Shown here piece by piece: positions 50,145 through 61,200 of a DNA stretch of 64,000 nucleotides. The stretch covers positions 25,854 to 89,853 of IMG/VR virus record IMGVR_UViG_3300044859_002168; one strand, written 5' to 3'. Source of the stretch: a virus. The first letter of the stretch is position 1. Each line of letters begins with the position of its first letter. The notes beneath the pieces were generated by a model. That model worked only from the letters and a program-made list of their open reading frames with translations. It made no database searches and was not told the origin of the DNA. Position numbers and translations under genes: made by a program.

Positions 50145-51055
50145 TTTATTTCGTAGTAGTATTCGTCAATCTTGCCTTTTAAGTCACATACGTCCTTATC
50201 CTTCGGCAATTTAAGGATTTTAATTCTATTATACAAGCGTCCACCGTTTAAGTTGTGATAGACTCTAAGTGCGTTTTCCCAAGCGTCACCATCCAAACAA
50301 ATGTGGATATCACCCTGAACTTTTTCATATAGGGTGGTAAACAAATTCTCAGATAACATCTTTCCTAACATAGGGATTGGGTTGGGTAAAAAGAAACCGT
50401 CAAATACACCTTCACAAAGATACACATCTTTTGTCCAATCTATTCTACTTTCATTAAAAATAATTTCATCTTTTGGAACTGATGGGTTTTTATATTTCAT
50501 TTTCTTCGGTGTCCACGCTCGGGCAACAAAGTAATTCAGTTTACCTTCCATGTCATATGACGGAACAATAATCCTGTAGGCGTAATCACCGGTGACTGTA
50601 TATCCAATGTCGTATTTCTGAATTATATCATCAGTGATACCACGAGAATAAAGATAGGTAATCGCCTCACGGTGTGGTATGAACCTTATGTTAGAGTCTT
50701 CAAACTTTTTATAACCTTCAGGTAGTCGTGCCCATACTTTTGGTTTTTCTCTAACAAACTCTTCAGGTGGACGGATAAGTTCGTATGTCTTCTTTTGTTG
50801 TTTGGTCCCAAAATGGTCAAGTAACTTACCGAGGGGTCCTTGGGTTCCGTTAGTTTCGGAACAAGCCCAACATTTGTAAACCCCTCGGATGTAATTGATT
50901 TCCAAGTTACCCTTACCATCAGACTCAAGACCCTTTTCTTGGGCACATACGGGACAGTCAAAAGATATCTGTCCCTTTGACTCATAGTGTTGTTTCTCAT
51001 TACCCAATACGTCAATGAGAAGTTCTACTATTACGTCGTTTTCTTGAGTCATCAT
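50141..51055 (-). CDS. DNA primase (zinc finger plus Toprim)
   Basis: Residues 34-65 carry a zinc ribbon C34-P-V-C37 and C62-W-A-C65; residues 211-256 the Toprim core with E215 (L-C-E-G-V-F-D-G) and D254/D256 (C-L-D-G-D). This is the layout of DnaG/T7-type primases, here a stand-alone 304-residue protein without a helicase domain. It makes RNA primers for replication. A Bacteroidota-type promoter ends only a few bases before its ATG-ATG start, so the message would be nearly leaderless. Confidence 0.9.
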   Translation of the reverse strand: MMTQENDVIVELLIDVLGNEKQHYESKGQISFDCPVCAQEKGLESDGKGNLEINYIRGVYKCWACSETNGTQGPLGKLLDHFGTKQQKKTYELIRPPEEFVREKPKVWARLPEGYKKFEDSNIRFIPHREAITYLYSRGITDDIIQKYDIGYTVTGDYAYRIIVPSYDMEGKLNYFVARAWTPKKMKYKNPSVPKDEIIFNESRIDWTKDVYLCEGVFDGFFLPNPIPMLGKMLSENLFTTLYEKVQGDIHICLDGDAWENALRVYHNLNGGRLYNRIKILKLPKDKDVCDLKGKIDEYYYEIK

Positions 51056-51056
51056 T

Positions 51057-51088
51057 CAAAGATAGTAAAGTTTACCATCAATTCCAAA
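51057..51088 (-). promoter_or_regulatory. Bacteroidota-type promoter of primase
   Basis: Minus-strand TTTG (51085-51088), 20 bases, TATCTTTG (51057-51064), directly adjoining the first ATG at 51055. Confidence 0.65.
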
Positions 51089-51458
51089 TAATATTTTTGA
51101 TTTTGAAAGAACCGTAATGTTTTACGTTCAAACCAACTAGCTCACAAAATGACTCTACAGAATCTTCAAGTTTCCTTCTGAAGAATTTATTCAGTTTAAC
51201 CTTGGATATACCTGATTTAGTGAGAATATCATTATTCAACCATTCAGATTTTCCACCTACACTAGCATAAATTTTACCTTGAAAAATAACATCTACTTCG
51301 TGAAAGTAAGGGGCCCAACTGTAATCAGTTTTGTACTTACGAATTTTTTTGAATTTAAGTACACCGTCAAGTTGATTATTAGAAACCAAAACACCTTTTT
51401 TACTCAATTTTTGGACTATGGTGTTGAGTTTTGGGTCTTTGATGAGTTCCTTTTCCAT
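51078..51458 (-). CDS. Hypothetical protein, 126 aa
   Basis: No family recognised. Basic, with Trp- and Tyr-containing strands (Y-S-W-A-P-Y-F-H-E-V-D-V-I-F) and a basic C-terminal half, so nucleic-acid binding is possible. It is transcribed towards the primase, 22 bp away, from its own promoter. Confidence 0.65.
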   Translation of the reverse strand: MEKELIKDPKLNTIVQKLSKKGVLVSNNQLDGVLKFKKIRKYKTDYSWAPYFHEVDVIFQGKIYASVGGKSEWLNNDILTKSGISKVKLNKFFRRKLEDSVESFCELVGLNVKHYGSFKIKNIIWN

Positions 51459-51462
51459 ACCT

Positions 51463-51494
51463 CAAAGGTATGACAAGTTTTTTAAACTACCAAA
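51463..51494 (-). promoter_or_regulatory. Bacteroidota-type promoter
   Basis: Minus-strand TTTG (51491-51494), 20 bases, TACCTTTG (51463-51470), four bases before the ATG at 51458. The -33 element lies inside the end of the resolvase gene. Confidence 0.65.
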
Positions 51495-52083
51495 TTTTTT
51501 CTGTATTCATATACCCAAGAACACAAGTATATGAATCACTCATATCAAAGTTTTCCTTCTTAAGTGTATTGTTCTTAGTATAGAGCCAAGTAATTTGTGG
51601 TTCTTTCTTAGCAACTTGTTGCCAAATGATTTCTTTCTTGTCGGCGTTTTTGGGATACCCACCAAATAAAACAAACTTGTTCTTATCGTTCTTTTGAACC
51701 AATTCAGGAAATGCAGCCTTACGAGCGTTGTACGTTGAAATAAGTTCAGGTATAACACCCAACACATCCCACACCTCTTTACAGATTAGAGTGTTGTATC
51801 TCATAAGAGTTCCTACAGTATAAACATTATTTGAGTTCAACAATGGTTCCTCAATAATAACTTTTGTAATACCCAAATCTTTATATTCAATTAATTTTTG
51901 ACGAAAAATTTCACTCTTACGAATTAGTTCCTCAATCTTATTTTCACTCTTTGGTTTTGGTACCGGTGATACGTGAGTTAATTCCAATAATTGTTGGGAT
52001 GGTATATCAAAAAGTGCAATACCGATTGTTTTAGTACTCACATCTAAACCAAGTACTTTTGGTGTGTTTTGGAATTTTGTCAT
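51487..52083 (-). CDS. RuvC-like Holliday junction resolvase
   Basis: The 198-residue protein has the RNase H-fold pattern: L-G-L-D14-V-S-T-K-T-I-G-I-A near the start, V-I-I-E78-E-P around 76-80 and a C-terminal D180-M-S-D183-S-Y, i.e. the four acidic residues that hold two Mg2+ ions. It most likely cleaves branched recombination intermediates before packaging, working with the SbcCD-like proteins. It lies 1 bp after the virion gene at 52085. Confidence 0.85.
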   Translation of the reverse strand: MTKFQNTPKVLGLDVSTKTIGIALFDIPSQQLLELTHVSPVPKPKSENKIEELIRKSEIFRQKLIEYKDLGITKVIIEEPLLNSNNVYTVGTLMRYNTLICKEVWDVLGVIPELISTYNARKAAFPELVQKNDKNKFVLFGGYPKNADKKEIIWQQVAKKEPQITWLYTKNNTLKKENFDMSDSYTCVLGYMNTEKIW

Positions 52084-52084
52084 A

Positions 52085-54274
52085 TTAAAAGTCTAACTTC
52101 ACCACAAACTGTTGAATACCCTGTCTTTTAACAGGAGATTGTAGCTTAGAAATAACTATAAGGTCTTTGGCGGAATCGTAAAGTCCAATTTCCGTAATAT
52201 AGGGATTTGTACCAAATACATACGATGGATTTGATGAAGAAGTAAACTGATTTTGCCCCAAATTAATCAAATACTTCATTTCATAAATGGTTGCTTGAAT
52301 ATCTGTTTCTAAATTACCATAGAAGAAATACTCATCACCAAAGTTCAAAACATTTGGTTCATTTAACTCAGGTAAGTCAATATAATTCGCCAAGTTGTAA
52401 GTTGTTGCTCCTGTGTAATCTTCAAGTGATACTTGGAACACTTGACCTGTTACTCCACTCACAGGAATAAATCCATTAACCAAAGTTATCTGACTTGTTA
52501 CATCAATTTCTTTCCATGCGGTAGCACTTGGTTTTGTGTCACCCGATATTTTTTGAACCAACAACTTCATTGAAGTTGCAGTAAATCCTGTTAGTGGGTC
52601 TTCACCCATAAATGGAAACTCATCTCCGAATCTAACGGCAACATTCTGTGAAATTGTACCAACAGTTTTAATAGGTCCTGAAATCTTAGAGTAGTAATTA
52701 CAATGTAATGAGTCTGTGAATCCTGTAGTATCAAATCTATATGTTAACCATAATTTATCAGCCTCATTATCCAATATACCTGTAGATGTCTCATCAGTGA
52801 AACAAGAGTTTGGTGTTAATAAACTTAATTGTGGTGCAGGTAATGTCCAGTTTCTATTTGCTTTGTATGACATTGCAGCAATAACTTCCTCATCATCAAT
52901 AATCACAATTTCTTGGTCAGGGAAGACTTTACCAATACGATTCAAATTACCATTAGCATTGGCATTTAAATCATATAAATGATAGTATCTAATACCCGGG
53001 TCATTCATGTCAGCATTCTCAGTTGACTTTATGTATTGAGGATAACACAAGTCATAACCTGGAGGGTCAATATAAAACACTTCACCAATTGTAGTTCCTG
53101 TGGTTTTGTGCCACATCAATGTAGGAATTGTCAATTTAAAACTTCTTGCTAATCCTGGGTCAGTTGTTGGATTCTGTGGGTCAAATGGATTTGTCGCAAA
53201 TTTCTCACCATAAACATTATCAATAGATTGATTTGTGTAGTGAATAATTGCAATGGCTTTTTGTTCTCTTGGTTCAACAATAATCTTATCATTAAATGAA
53301 TTGTAATAGAACGTAGAACTTGTATCAGTTTGACCACTATTTTGTTGGTAACCCAAATATTCTTTAGTTCCAATATAATCCACCGAACCATAATATGGAT
53401 ATGATTCATAAAGGTTTGAGAATACACCTGCAGGGCTTTCACTCCATGGAATATTCATATTCCAAATAGGTGTTATCTCACGTTGGGATACATCACACGG
53501 ACTTTCAAAATTAAATGAATCGTTTTGCCAATAAGGTGCCGGTGTTACAGTATCATACAACTGAGTCATTCCTGAAGGGTAAATTAATACTCTACCAATG
53601 GTTCCACCAGGTAAACTTGAATAATCAGGTACCGGCCTATCCAAAGTCAAATTCCAAGTTGTTGTTCCTGTAGTTCCTGTTGTAGGGTTTAAACTAAGAA
53701 TTTGATAAGTTAAAATTGGTGATGTTGTAAACTCACCTGTATTACTACCATTACCATCCAAATACATAACGATGATATCACCAATACTTGGTGTTCCTGA
53801 TGTGGTCGCCGCAAAGTCATAATTGATAGTTACACCACTTGTTTGACCCGTTAAGGTTCCCATATCAACAATATAATTTGATGTTACGGTATAGGCTGAT
53901 GAAGTTTGTGCTGAGAAGGGATATGAGGAACCTGTGAAAAATCCTAAAGGCGATTGTGAATTGTAAATAGGTTCAACTTGAGCATCCATGAATGGAATAC
54001 CATATGTGTTACCTGAAGTACCATCAACATATAACGGATATTTAATATTTTGTTTGTTTGATTGTGGTGAACCGGTATCATTTTGAGCATTAAATGCCGG
54101 CATTAAAATACTGTTATTTGTTAAATTATAATTCGGTACTGCAGTATAATTAACCTCACTATCACCGATTGAAAAATATGATACTACGAAATTACCCTGC
54201 GATATATTTCTTCTACCAACATCAGTGATTCTTGTGTTGATTAACCCCGCGGTATTTTTGATAATGTATGCCAT
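52085..54274 (-). CDS. Virion structural protein (tail or baseplate), 729 aa
   Basis: The protein is beta-rich with many Gly, Ser, Thr and Tyr residues and begins M-A-Y-I-I-K-N-T-A-G-L-I-N-T-R-I-T-D-V-G-R-R, a type of start I recall from phage tail proteins. No enzyme motif. Its C-terminal region (about 690-729) ends Q-Q-F-V-V-K-L-D-F. It precedes four Thr-Pro/cysteine-bead genes on the same strand, so it may attach them to the tail. The assignment rests on composition and context. Confidence 0.6.
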   Translation of the reverse strand: MAYIIKNTAGLINTRITDVGRRNISQGNFVVSYFSIGDSEVNYTAVPNYNLTNNSILMPAFNAQNDTGSPQSNKQNIKYPLYVDGTSGNTYGIPFMDAQVEPIYNSQSPLGFFTGSSYPFSAQTSSAYTVTSNYIVDMGTLTGQTSGVTINYDFAATTSGTPSIGDIIVMYLDGNGSNTGEFTTSPILTYQILSLNPTTGTTGTTTWNLTLDRPVPDYSSLPGGTIGRVLIYPSGMTQLYDTVTPAPYWQNDSFNFESPCDVSQREITPIWNMNIPWSESPAGVFSNLYESYPYYGSVDYIGTKEYLGYQQNSGQTDTSSTFYYNSFNDKIIVEPREQKAIAIIHYTNQSIDNVYGEKFATNPFDPQNPTTDPGLARSFKLTIPTLMWHKTTGTTIGEVFYIDPPGYDLCYPQYIKSTENADMNDPGIRYYHLYDLNANANGNLNRIGKVFPDQEIVIIDDEEVIAAMSYKANRNWTLPAPQLSLLTPNSCFTDETSTGILDNEADKLWLTYRFDTTGFTDSLHCNYYSKISGPIKTVGTISQNVAVRFGDEFPFMGEDPLTGFTATSMKLLVQKISGDTKPSATAWKEIDVTSQITLVNGFIPVSGVTGQVFQVSLEDYTGATTYNLANYIDLPELNEPNVLNFGDEYFFYGNLETDIQATIYEMKYLINLGQNQFTSSSNPSYVFGTNPYITEIGLYDSAKDLIVISKLQSPVKRQGIQQFVVKLDF

Positions 54275-54300
54275 CTATATTAAATACTTATAAAGAAATT

Positions 54301-56292
54301 TTATACCCCACCACCAGCTTGATTAGCCCCAAGAGTGTGTTGCATTATTGCAGTTCCTTCACTACTTACAACAGCACAACATATACATCCTGATATAGAC
54401 TGATTGGTTGTTGATACTGTAATATTTTGTTTAAGGACAGTTGCACATCCCTGAACAATTCTTGGGAGAGTAACTTCCATATCAGATACTGATGTACCAC
54501 TCACAACATCGTTATAACCCATTGTAATTGTTGTATAGGTTGAAATATCAACGGTTTGTGTTTGAGTATTTGGTGAACAATATGGTCTATTAGTTGTTGA
54601 TGAACTTGATACTGGTGTGGTTGTTAATGTTGCGTTGTTTTTCTTAACTACATTTGTATAATCAATTATACCGTCACCAGGTCTCTGAACCAATTGGTCA
54701 TTATTAATTAATAAATCAAATGTAATTTGTGTACCTTGTGGGATTGGTGGTATAATATTAACCTTCCAAGTCATTGACTCTTGATTTACTCCAATTGGAT
54801 TTGATAGTTTTTGAATTCCAATACTATAAGTTGTTGTCAATCCTTGGTTTGCCACAGTTGTTACTTGTGAGTATTCGTCACCGTTACTGTCTTTAACAAC
54901 CACACTATAACTTCCACCACATAAATTGGAGAAGATATTTGAACTTTGGAATGTTGTTCCATTGTTAATTGAATATTGGTATGGTGCGGTTCCACCTATT
55001 GGATTTATAAGGATTGAACCGTTACAAACATTTTCACAGTTTGCCAAACTTGTTAAGATTTGAGCTGATAAGAACACGGCAGTTGAACAAGATTCATCCT
55101 GAACACTTACTGTTGCAGGGATTTCAGAACCAACTGAATACCAACCACTCAATGGTGGTACTGTTGGTGATTGTGAGTTAAGTGTTCCACCATATGCTGT
55201 GTATCCACTCGTTACCCACACACCTTGATTTGGGTTCCAAATAACATTATATCCTGAACCATTAGTCCAAGATGGTTTGCCATTAACAACACCATTTGGT
55301 GTAAACTCAATTTGAACAGGAACTTGTTCTTGCCAAATAATATTAAAACACAAAGTAGGATAAACTGGTGAAGGTGTTGGTGTCATGGTTGGTGTTAATG
55401 TTGGTGTTGGAGTTGGTGACGGAACTATCATTGAACATGTAGTTGTTGCCGTAAAATCTTTATAGTAATCAACAACAGTTACCGTATAGTCTCCACCACC
55501 TAAATTAAATAGGTATGGTGTTTTTTGTCCACCCTCCCAAGTAATATTATAAGGAGCAGTTCCACCTGTTATTCTCAAATACAATTTTCCATCGTAACTT
55601 GTTGAAGACGATGGGTTGGTTCCATAACATTCAACCCCAAGTGGAAACAATGTAATTACATCACAATTGTTTGCCAATTTTGTGAAGGATTGATTACTTG
55701 GAGTAATCGTTGGAGTAGGTGTTAAAGTTGGTGTGGGTGTTGGTGTCTTTGTATTTGTCGGTGTTGGCGTAAGAGTATTTGTTGCCGTTATTGAAGGTGT
55801 CGGTGTTGGTGTTACACAAGACGTTGACGCTGGTACCCCCAATTTAACAACACCGTTGTATGGCTTTGTGTAATCAAAAATAATTGCGGTTTCTTCTCCG
55901 TTCCCTTCTTGGAACACTCCACAACAATCATAATAATAATATTGTCCTGTGGTATAACCTGAACCACAAACTATTGATGTTGGTGTGGGTGTGTGGTTTG
56001 GAGTTCTTGTTGGGAATGGACTTGGGGTAAAAGAAGGTTCAGGAGTATCCTCACAAGGATAAAGTAATATACCCTCAAAATTAATATAACCTGTTCCACC
56101 ATTTTCAATATAAACATCCTCAGAATCTGAGTAAGCACCGCTTTCTTGACAACCACAAACACTGTAAAAATTACCAGGTTGGACTGTTGCACTTTGTAAT
56201 GTTGTACCATCGTTGCAGGAGTATGAGTAAAAAATCTGAGGTAAATCAGATTCGTTCCACACCATCCATCTAATACAAGTAGTACAAGCCAT
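54301..56292 (-). CDS. Thr-Pro-linker protein with cysteine-rich domains (663 aa)
   Basis: The start at ATG 56292 shares a base with the preceding stop (TGATG). Domains alternate with Thr-Pro linkers: a Cys-rich N-terminal module (1-90), a TP linker, another module, longer linkers around residues 160-200 and 290-310, then two Ig-like beta modules (about 310-620) containing S-V-V-V-K-D-S-N-G-D-E and P-I-G-G-T-A-P-Y-x-Y-S-I-N-N-G-T-T. It is probably an extended adhesin or tail fibre. Confidence 0.75.
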   Translation of the reverse strand: MACTTCIRWMVWNESDLPQIFYSYSCNDGTTLQSATVQPGNFYSVCGCQESGAYSDSEDVYIENGGTGYINFEGILLYPCEDTPEPSFTPSPFPTRTPNHTPTPTSIVCGSGYTTGQYYYYDCCGVFQEGNGEETAIIFDYTKPYNGVVKLGVPASTSCVTPTPTPSITATNTLTPTPTNTKTPTPTPTLTPTPTITPSNQSFTKLANNCDVITLFPLGVECYGTNPSSSTSYDGKLYLRITGGTAPYNITWEGGQKTPYLFNLGGGDYTVTVVDYYKDFTATTTCSMIVPSPTPTPTLTPTMTPTPSPVYPTLCFNIIWQEQVPVQIEFTPNGVVNGKPSWTNGSGYNVIWNPNQGVWVTSGYTAYGGTLNSQSPTVPPLSGWYSVGSEIPATVSVQDESCSTAVFLSAQILTSLANCENVCNGSILINPIGGTAPYQYSINNGTTFQSSNIFSNLCGGSYSVVVKDSNGDEYSQVTTVANQGLTTTYSIGIQKLSNPIGVNQESMTWKVNIIPPIPQGTQITFDLLINNDQLVQRPGDGIIDYTNVVKKNNATLTTTPVSSSSTTNRPYCSPNTQTQTVDISTYTTITMGYNDVVSGTSVSDMEVTLPRIVQGCATVLKQNITVSTTNQSISGCICCAVVSSEGTAIMQHTLGANQAGGGV

Positions 56293-56939
56293 CAGGGACA
56301 AATAATAAAGTCAATTATGATTCCTGTTGAATCTATTTGTACCGCATATGTACTAGCACCAAATGTCATTTTTCTCCACCTATTAATTTGATTTACCGGA
56401 TTGTATAAAATACCTCCAAGATTTGTTGAATAAACCTCTACACCCAATACAGGTATTGTTGGTGTATCAACATAATAAGTATAGTATTGAGTTACCAAAA
56501 GTGAATCATCACAAACACCTGAATAACCAACATATAGATTAGCACCTATGGTGTGTCCATATACAAGTGGTGTTGGAGTTGGGGTTGGCGTTTTAGTTGG
56601 TGTTGGAGTTGGTGATGCAGCAATACTTGTTGATACCGATGGAGTTACTGTTGGAGTAACAGTTTTTGTTGGCGTGGGTGTTGGAGTCTTTGAAGACGTA
56701 GGTGTCATTGTTGGTGTTGGGGTAGGTGTTATCGCTACCGTGTGGTAAATAATACAACCAGCAACATCTACAATTTTGATTGTAAAATTTTCTGTGGCAT
56801 ATGTGTCATCAACTTCAAACACATACGGTGCATTTGCAACAGTTGAGACATAGGTACAACTACCACTTAAAGCATCACAAACATACACCTCAAAAGGAGT
56901 GTTAGCTGTAATTGTAGTTATTTCTATATTAACTGGCAT
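56292..56939 (-). CDS. Thr-Pro-linker protein, 215 aa
   Basis: The N-terminal module (1-75: F-E-V-Y-V-C-D...[13 protein letters not shown]) is clearly homologous to residues 1-75 of the next upstream gene's product. A TP linker (76-130) separates it from a C-terminal beta module. It overlaps the 663-aa gene by one base. The shared module suggests a common mode of attachment. Confidence 0.75.
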   Translation of the reverse strand: MPVNIEITTITANTPFEVYVCDALSGSCTYVSTVANAPYVFEVDDTYATENFTIKIVDVAGCIIYHTVAITPTPTPTMTPTSSKTPTPTPTKTVTPTVTPSVSTSIAASPTPTPTKTPTPTPTPLVYGHTIGANLYVGYSGVCDDSLLVTQYYTYYVDTPTIPVLGVEVYSTNLGGILYNPVNQINRWRKMTFGASTYAVQIDSTGIIIDFIICP

Positions 56940-56956
56940 CAGTTATAAATAATATT

Positions 56957-58216
56957 TTATTGGTATTTTATGTATACCGGTTGATTAACAACAAAATTTA
57001 TTGGCGAACCCGAAATCAACACAAGTTGTCCCGCTTGAAGTGGTGCGGTTTCATCGTGGAAGAAGTTAAAACCATCAATAGCAAAACTAACCGTATTACC
57101 ACTATATGTTGCCGTCGCCCCACTTTGAGTAAATGTAATTGAATAAAAATTGGTTGTTAACAAATCAGAGTAATAACTGTATCTGTTTACACCATCCATA
57201 TCCACATAACTCCAATATACCGCCCTATCAGAAACTGCGAATTGGTTTGGTGTGGTGATTCCTGTTGATGTAATATAATTTAAGAATACCGTATCACCTG
57301 TTGGTGGTAGGTTGAAGTTTGTGTTTAACATATAACCAAAACCAACTATAGGTCCTGATGACGGAGTTGGTGTTGGTGTTACAGTACTACTTGGGGTTAA
57401 TCCCGGTGTTACTGACGGTGTTGGTGTAGGCGATTGAGTAGCCTCAGGAGTAATTGAAGGTGTTACCGAAGATGTTGGTGTCGGACTTACAATTAAGGAA
57501 CTAGTTGGGGTTATAGTGTTTGTTGGAGTAACTGATGGACTTACTGTTATACTTGGTGTAATAGTTTGAGTTGGTGTTAACGAATTTGTCGGAGTTACTG
57601 TTGGGGTTACTGTAACTGTTGAAGTTGGTGTTATTGTTGGAGTTGGCGTTTGAGTTGATGTCGGTGTTTGGGTTGGAGTTTCAGTTGGGGTTGGAGTTTG
57701 AGTCGTTGTTTGTGAAGGTGTGTTAGTTGGTGTGTATGTTGGAGTAACTGTAGGAGTTGGTGTTTTACTTGTTGTTGGGGTAAGTGAATTTGTTGGTGTT
57801 ACTGTAGGCGTTAACGAATTTGTTGGGGTTGAAGTTTTAGTAGGTGTAACGGTTGGGGTTGAAGTTTTGGTTACAGTTGGTGTCGGTGTTTGTGTTGTAG
57901 TACTAGTTTGAGTTACTGTGCTTGTTGGTGTAATCGATGGAGTTAAACTTATTGACGGTGTAACAGTCGGCGTTGGTGTAGGAGTTACGGTATAAGCAAT
58001 TGATGTGATACCTGTTATCACACAATTTTCATCATCCACAACTTTAACCATGTAACTATCACCATTGTTATATGGTGATGGTATATCAAATATGTACGGT
58101 AAATCACCAGTTACAATAGTTGATATGTAAAAGCACGAGGTACCACCACTTTGACAGATATAAACGTCATATGGTGACGTTCCTGTAAGAGAATTGATTG
58201 TAACTTTTATTGCCAT
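56957..58216 (-). CDS. Thr-Pro-linker protein, 419 aa
   Basis: The N-terminal module (1-75: [21 protein letters not shown]) is paralogous to that of the 215-aa protein. About residues 78-290 are an almost uninterrupted Thr-Pro-rich linker, and the last 125 residues a beta-rich globular domain with F-N-L-P-P-T-G and a V-Y-I-K-Y-Q ending. It is an elongated stalk with a terminal knob, probably a virion fibre. Confidence 0.75.
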   Translation of the reverse strand: MAIKVTINSLTGTSPYDVYICQSGGTSCFYISTIVTGDLPYIFDIPSPYNNGDSYMVKVVDDENCVITGITSIAYTVTPTPTPTVTPSISLTPSITPTSTVTQTSTTTQTPTPTVTKTSTPTVTPTKTSTPTNSLTPTVTPTNSLTPTTSKTPTPTVTPTYTPTNTPSQTTTQTPTPTETPTQTPTSTQTPTPTITPTSTVTVTPTVTPTNSLTPTQTITPSITVSPSVTPTNTITPTSSLIVSPTPTSSVTPSITPEATQSPTPTPSVTPGLTPSSTVTPTPTPSSGPIVGFGYMLNTNFNLPPTGDTVFLNYITSTGITTPNQFAVSDRAVYWSYVDMDGVNRYSYYSDLLTTNFYSITFTQSGATATYSGNTVSFAIDGFNFFHDETAPLQAGQLVLISGSPINFVVNQPVYIKYQ

Positions 58217-58217
58217 T

Positions 58218-61200
58218 TTAACACTCCGTAATTGTTGATGGTGTAATTGATTTAACCCTCAGAACACTTCTTGATACCGTGCTCGGTAATGATGTATTTT
58301 GACAAAACTCACAAGTTGATGAAACATAAGTTTTAGAACCTGAGGTCTGACCTTGTTGAATAAATACTGTTAAGTCTTCCGTGGTATTACCCAAACAATC
58401 AAATCTTTCAATTTCAAATACAATTTTAACTTGTTGAATTGCCGAAACAACAATGTTATTATTTGTTAAGAACACAGTTATTTTATTAGATGTTGTTGTG
58501 TAACCACCACATTGGTCAGGTAGATTGTTACCAAAGTTTTCATCCGTCCAAGTAATACACCCAGTTTGAATAGTACCCGAATTTGAAGTCGCACAAGACT
58601 CACAATTTTCATATACAACAGTACTTAAACCATTGAAGTAATTACCACTATAATTAACAATATTTGTGTTACCAACAGGGTAGTAACTTTGATATTGTCC
58701 AACATAATTCCAACAGTTTCCTTCAGCATCTTGGAATGAACCACCATTGGTAATTGCGAATTCTACAAATGAAGTTTGAAGAACGGTTGTTTGTGGATAA
58801 TCAAATCCGTTTAATGTACAAGTTTGAAATACGTAAATCCAAGCCACGTTAGTTGATGAAGGTGTAGGCGTTATTGTTGGTGTAACCGTTGGTGAAGGTG
58901 TTATTGTTGGTGTAACCGTTGGAGTTGGAGTGAAAGCAACTTCACAATTCACACAATTACCATACATGGCTTTAATTTGAGTAACATTTGAGTTAGCCGA
59001 AACATTGTCATCGTTTCTAACATAAGTTAAACAGAAGTCGTAACCATCCAACACTCCCAAGAATGTAGTTCCAACAACCAAAGGTGTTCCACTGAATACC
59101 AACGAATCATTTGTATAGAACTCAAGGTCACTTTGACAATCCTTAAGAACTTTAGTTGTGACACATGTGAATGTTTCGTCAATAAATCTATAGGTTACCG
59201 CTCCAGCAACATCCACAGTTCTTGTCGGACTTAAAGATAATGTTGGAGTTGGTGATGGAGTTTCAGGTAAGAATCTTTCAAAATCAAAATCAATACCCGT
59301 ATTACATGTAGGTGTTGATGGTGTCGGTGTTGGCGTAACTGCAAACTTGGTAAATTCAAAATTAACTACGTCACAAGTTATTGATGGTGTTGGTGACGGA
59401 TATGGGACATAATCACAATCAAAATACGCAACAAAATCTAAAGTGTTACAATTTATTGGTGAAGGTGTTGGTGTTGGACAAGGTCCTGTTGTAAAGTAGT
59501 TGGCTGAAATGTCAGGACAAGGATTATAACATGGGTGTGCTCCCTCCAATAAACAACTACCACCCAAAGTATCACTTAAACACCAAAATGAACCTGTGTA
59601 GTAAATGTAACCTGTTGTAACACTGTCTCCTGTATAATAATATCTTGAGTTATATGTTCCCCCAATTTCATAGTTACCTGAGTAATCTACCAAATCAGGT
59701 AGACTGGTTCTCAAACAAAATTCTGTAGTTGCACATACACCCACCGATGGTGTTGGTGTTGGTGTTGCGTTTGGTGTTCTTGTTGGGCTTGGTGTAGGAT
59801 TAATCACACAAATACCTGTTTGAACCACAATTACCTCAGAAGGTGCAATTATAGTATCTTCACAAACACAATATGTTGTCACCTCTAAAGGTGCCAATTC
59901 AACGGTCAATTCATTTCCATAACAATCAATATAACTAACTTCAGCAAAGGTAGTGTCACTAGTATTTGTTATATCATATTCCAAACAATTACAAAGAATT
60001 GTTGGGGTGTCTGTTACTGAAGGTGTGATAGTTGGTGTAACCGAAACACTTGGTGTTATAGATACTGATGGTGTAACTGTTGGAGTTGTTGTTGGAGTAA
60101 CTGTTGGTGTTTTTGTAACTGATGGTGTAACAGAAACCGAAGGAGTTACCGACACAGAAGGTGTAATTGATACTGTAGGTGTTAGTGTCGGTGTAATAGA
60201 AACCGAAGGAGTTACCGACACAGAAGGTGTAATTGATACTGTAGGTGTTAGTGTCGGTGTTAGTGTTGGTGTAGGTGTAACTGATGATGTAGGTGTTAGT
60301 GTCGGTGTTTGTGTTTGAGTTGGTGTGGGTGTTGATGAAGGACAGACATATGGTTGATTAGTAAAACAGTCATTACAAGTTAATTGATATGTGAATATGT
60401 GTCCTGTACCGTTGTATAACGGTCCACTTGCAACATAAGGTATTATTGTTGCACAACCTGTAAATGAAGGTCCTGTAATACCATAGGTATCACCCTCATT
60501 TAAAATACCCGATACATTTTGGAATCTAAATAAATTTGTTGCATCACAACAATCTTGGAACAAATACACATCATACGGTTCTGACGATGACGGAGTCATT
60601 GTATTCGTGGGAGTTACAGTATTTGTAGGTGTATTTGTAGGTGTAATTGAAGGTGTTGGTGTTTGTGTTGGAGTATCTGTTGGAGTGATTGAGGGCGTTA
60701 CAGTTGGGGTATTCGTTGGTGTTGCAGTTGGGGTTTCTGTTGGAGTAACCGATGGTGTTACAGTTGAAGTAATTGATGAAGTAGGAGTTATTGTATTAGT
60801 TGGTGTTATTGTATTAGTTGGAGTTGTTGTATGGGTTGGTGTAACTGTTGGTGTTAAAGATTCTGTCGGACTTACTGACGGTGTATTGGTTGGTGTTGTA
60901 GATGGTGTTAATGGTGGTGTACCTGTTGGTGTAACAGAAGATGTTGGAGTTATGGTATTAGTTGGCGTAATTGTTGGAGTAATAGTGTTGGTTGGTGTAA
61001 CACTATTTGTAGGAGTCACCGTTGGAGTTACGGATTCTGTTGGTGTCACAGTAACTGACGGTGTTAAAGAACTTGTTGGCGTAAGTGAAGGTGTATTTGT
61101 AGGAGTATTGGTTGGTGTAAGTGAAGGCGTATTGGTTGGTGTAAGTGTTGGAGTATTCGATGGTGTGTTTGTTGGAGTATTTGTTGGAGTATTTGTTGGT

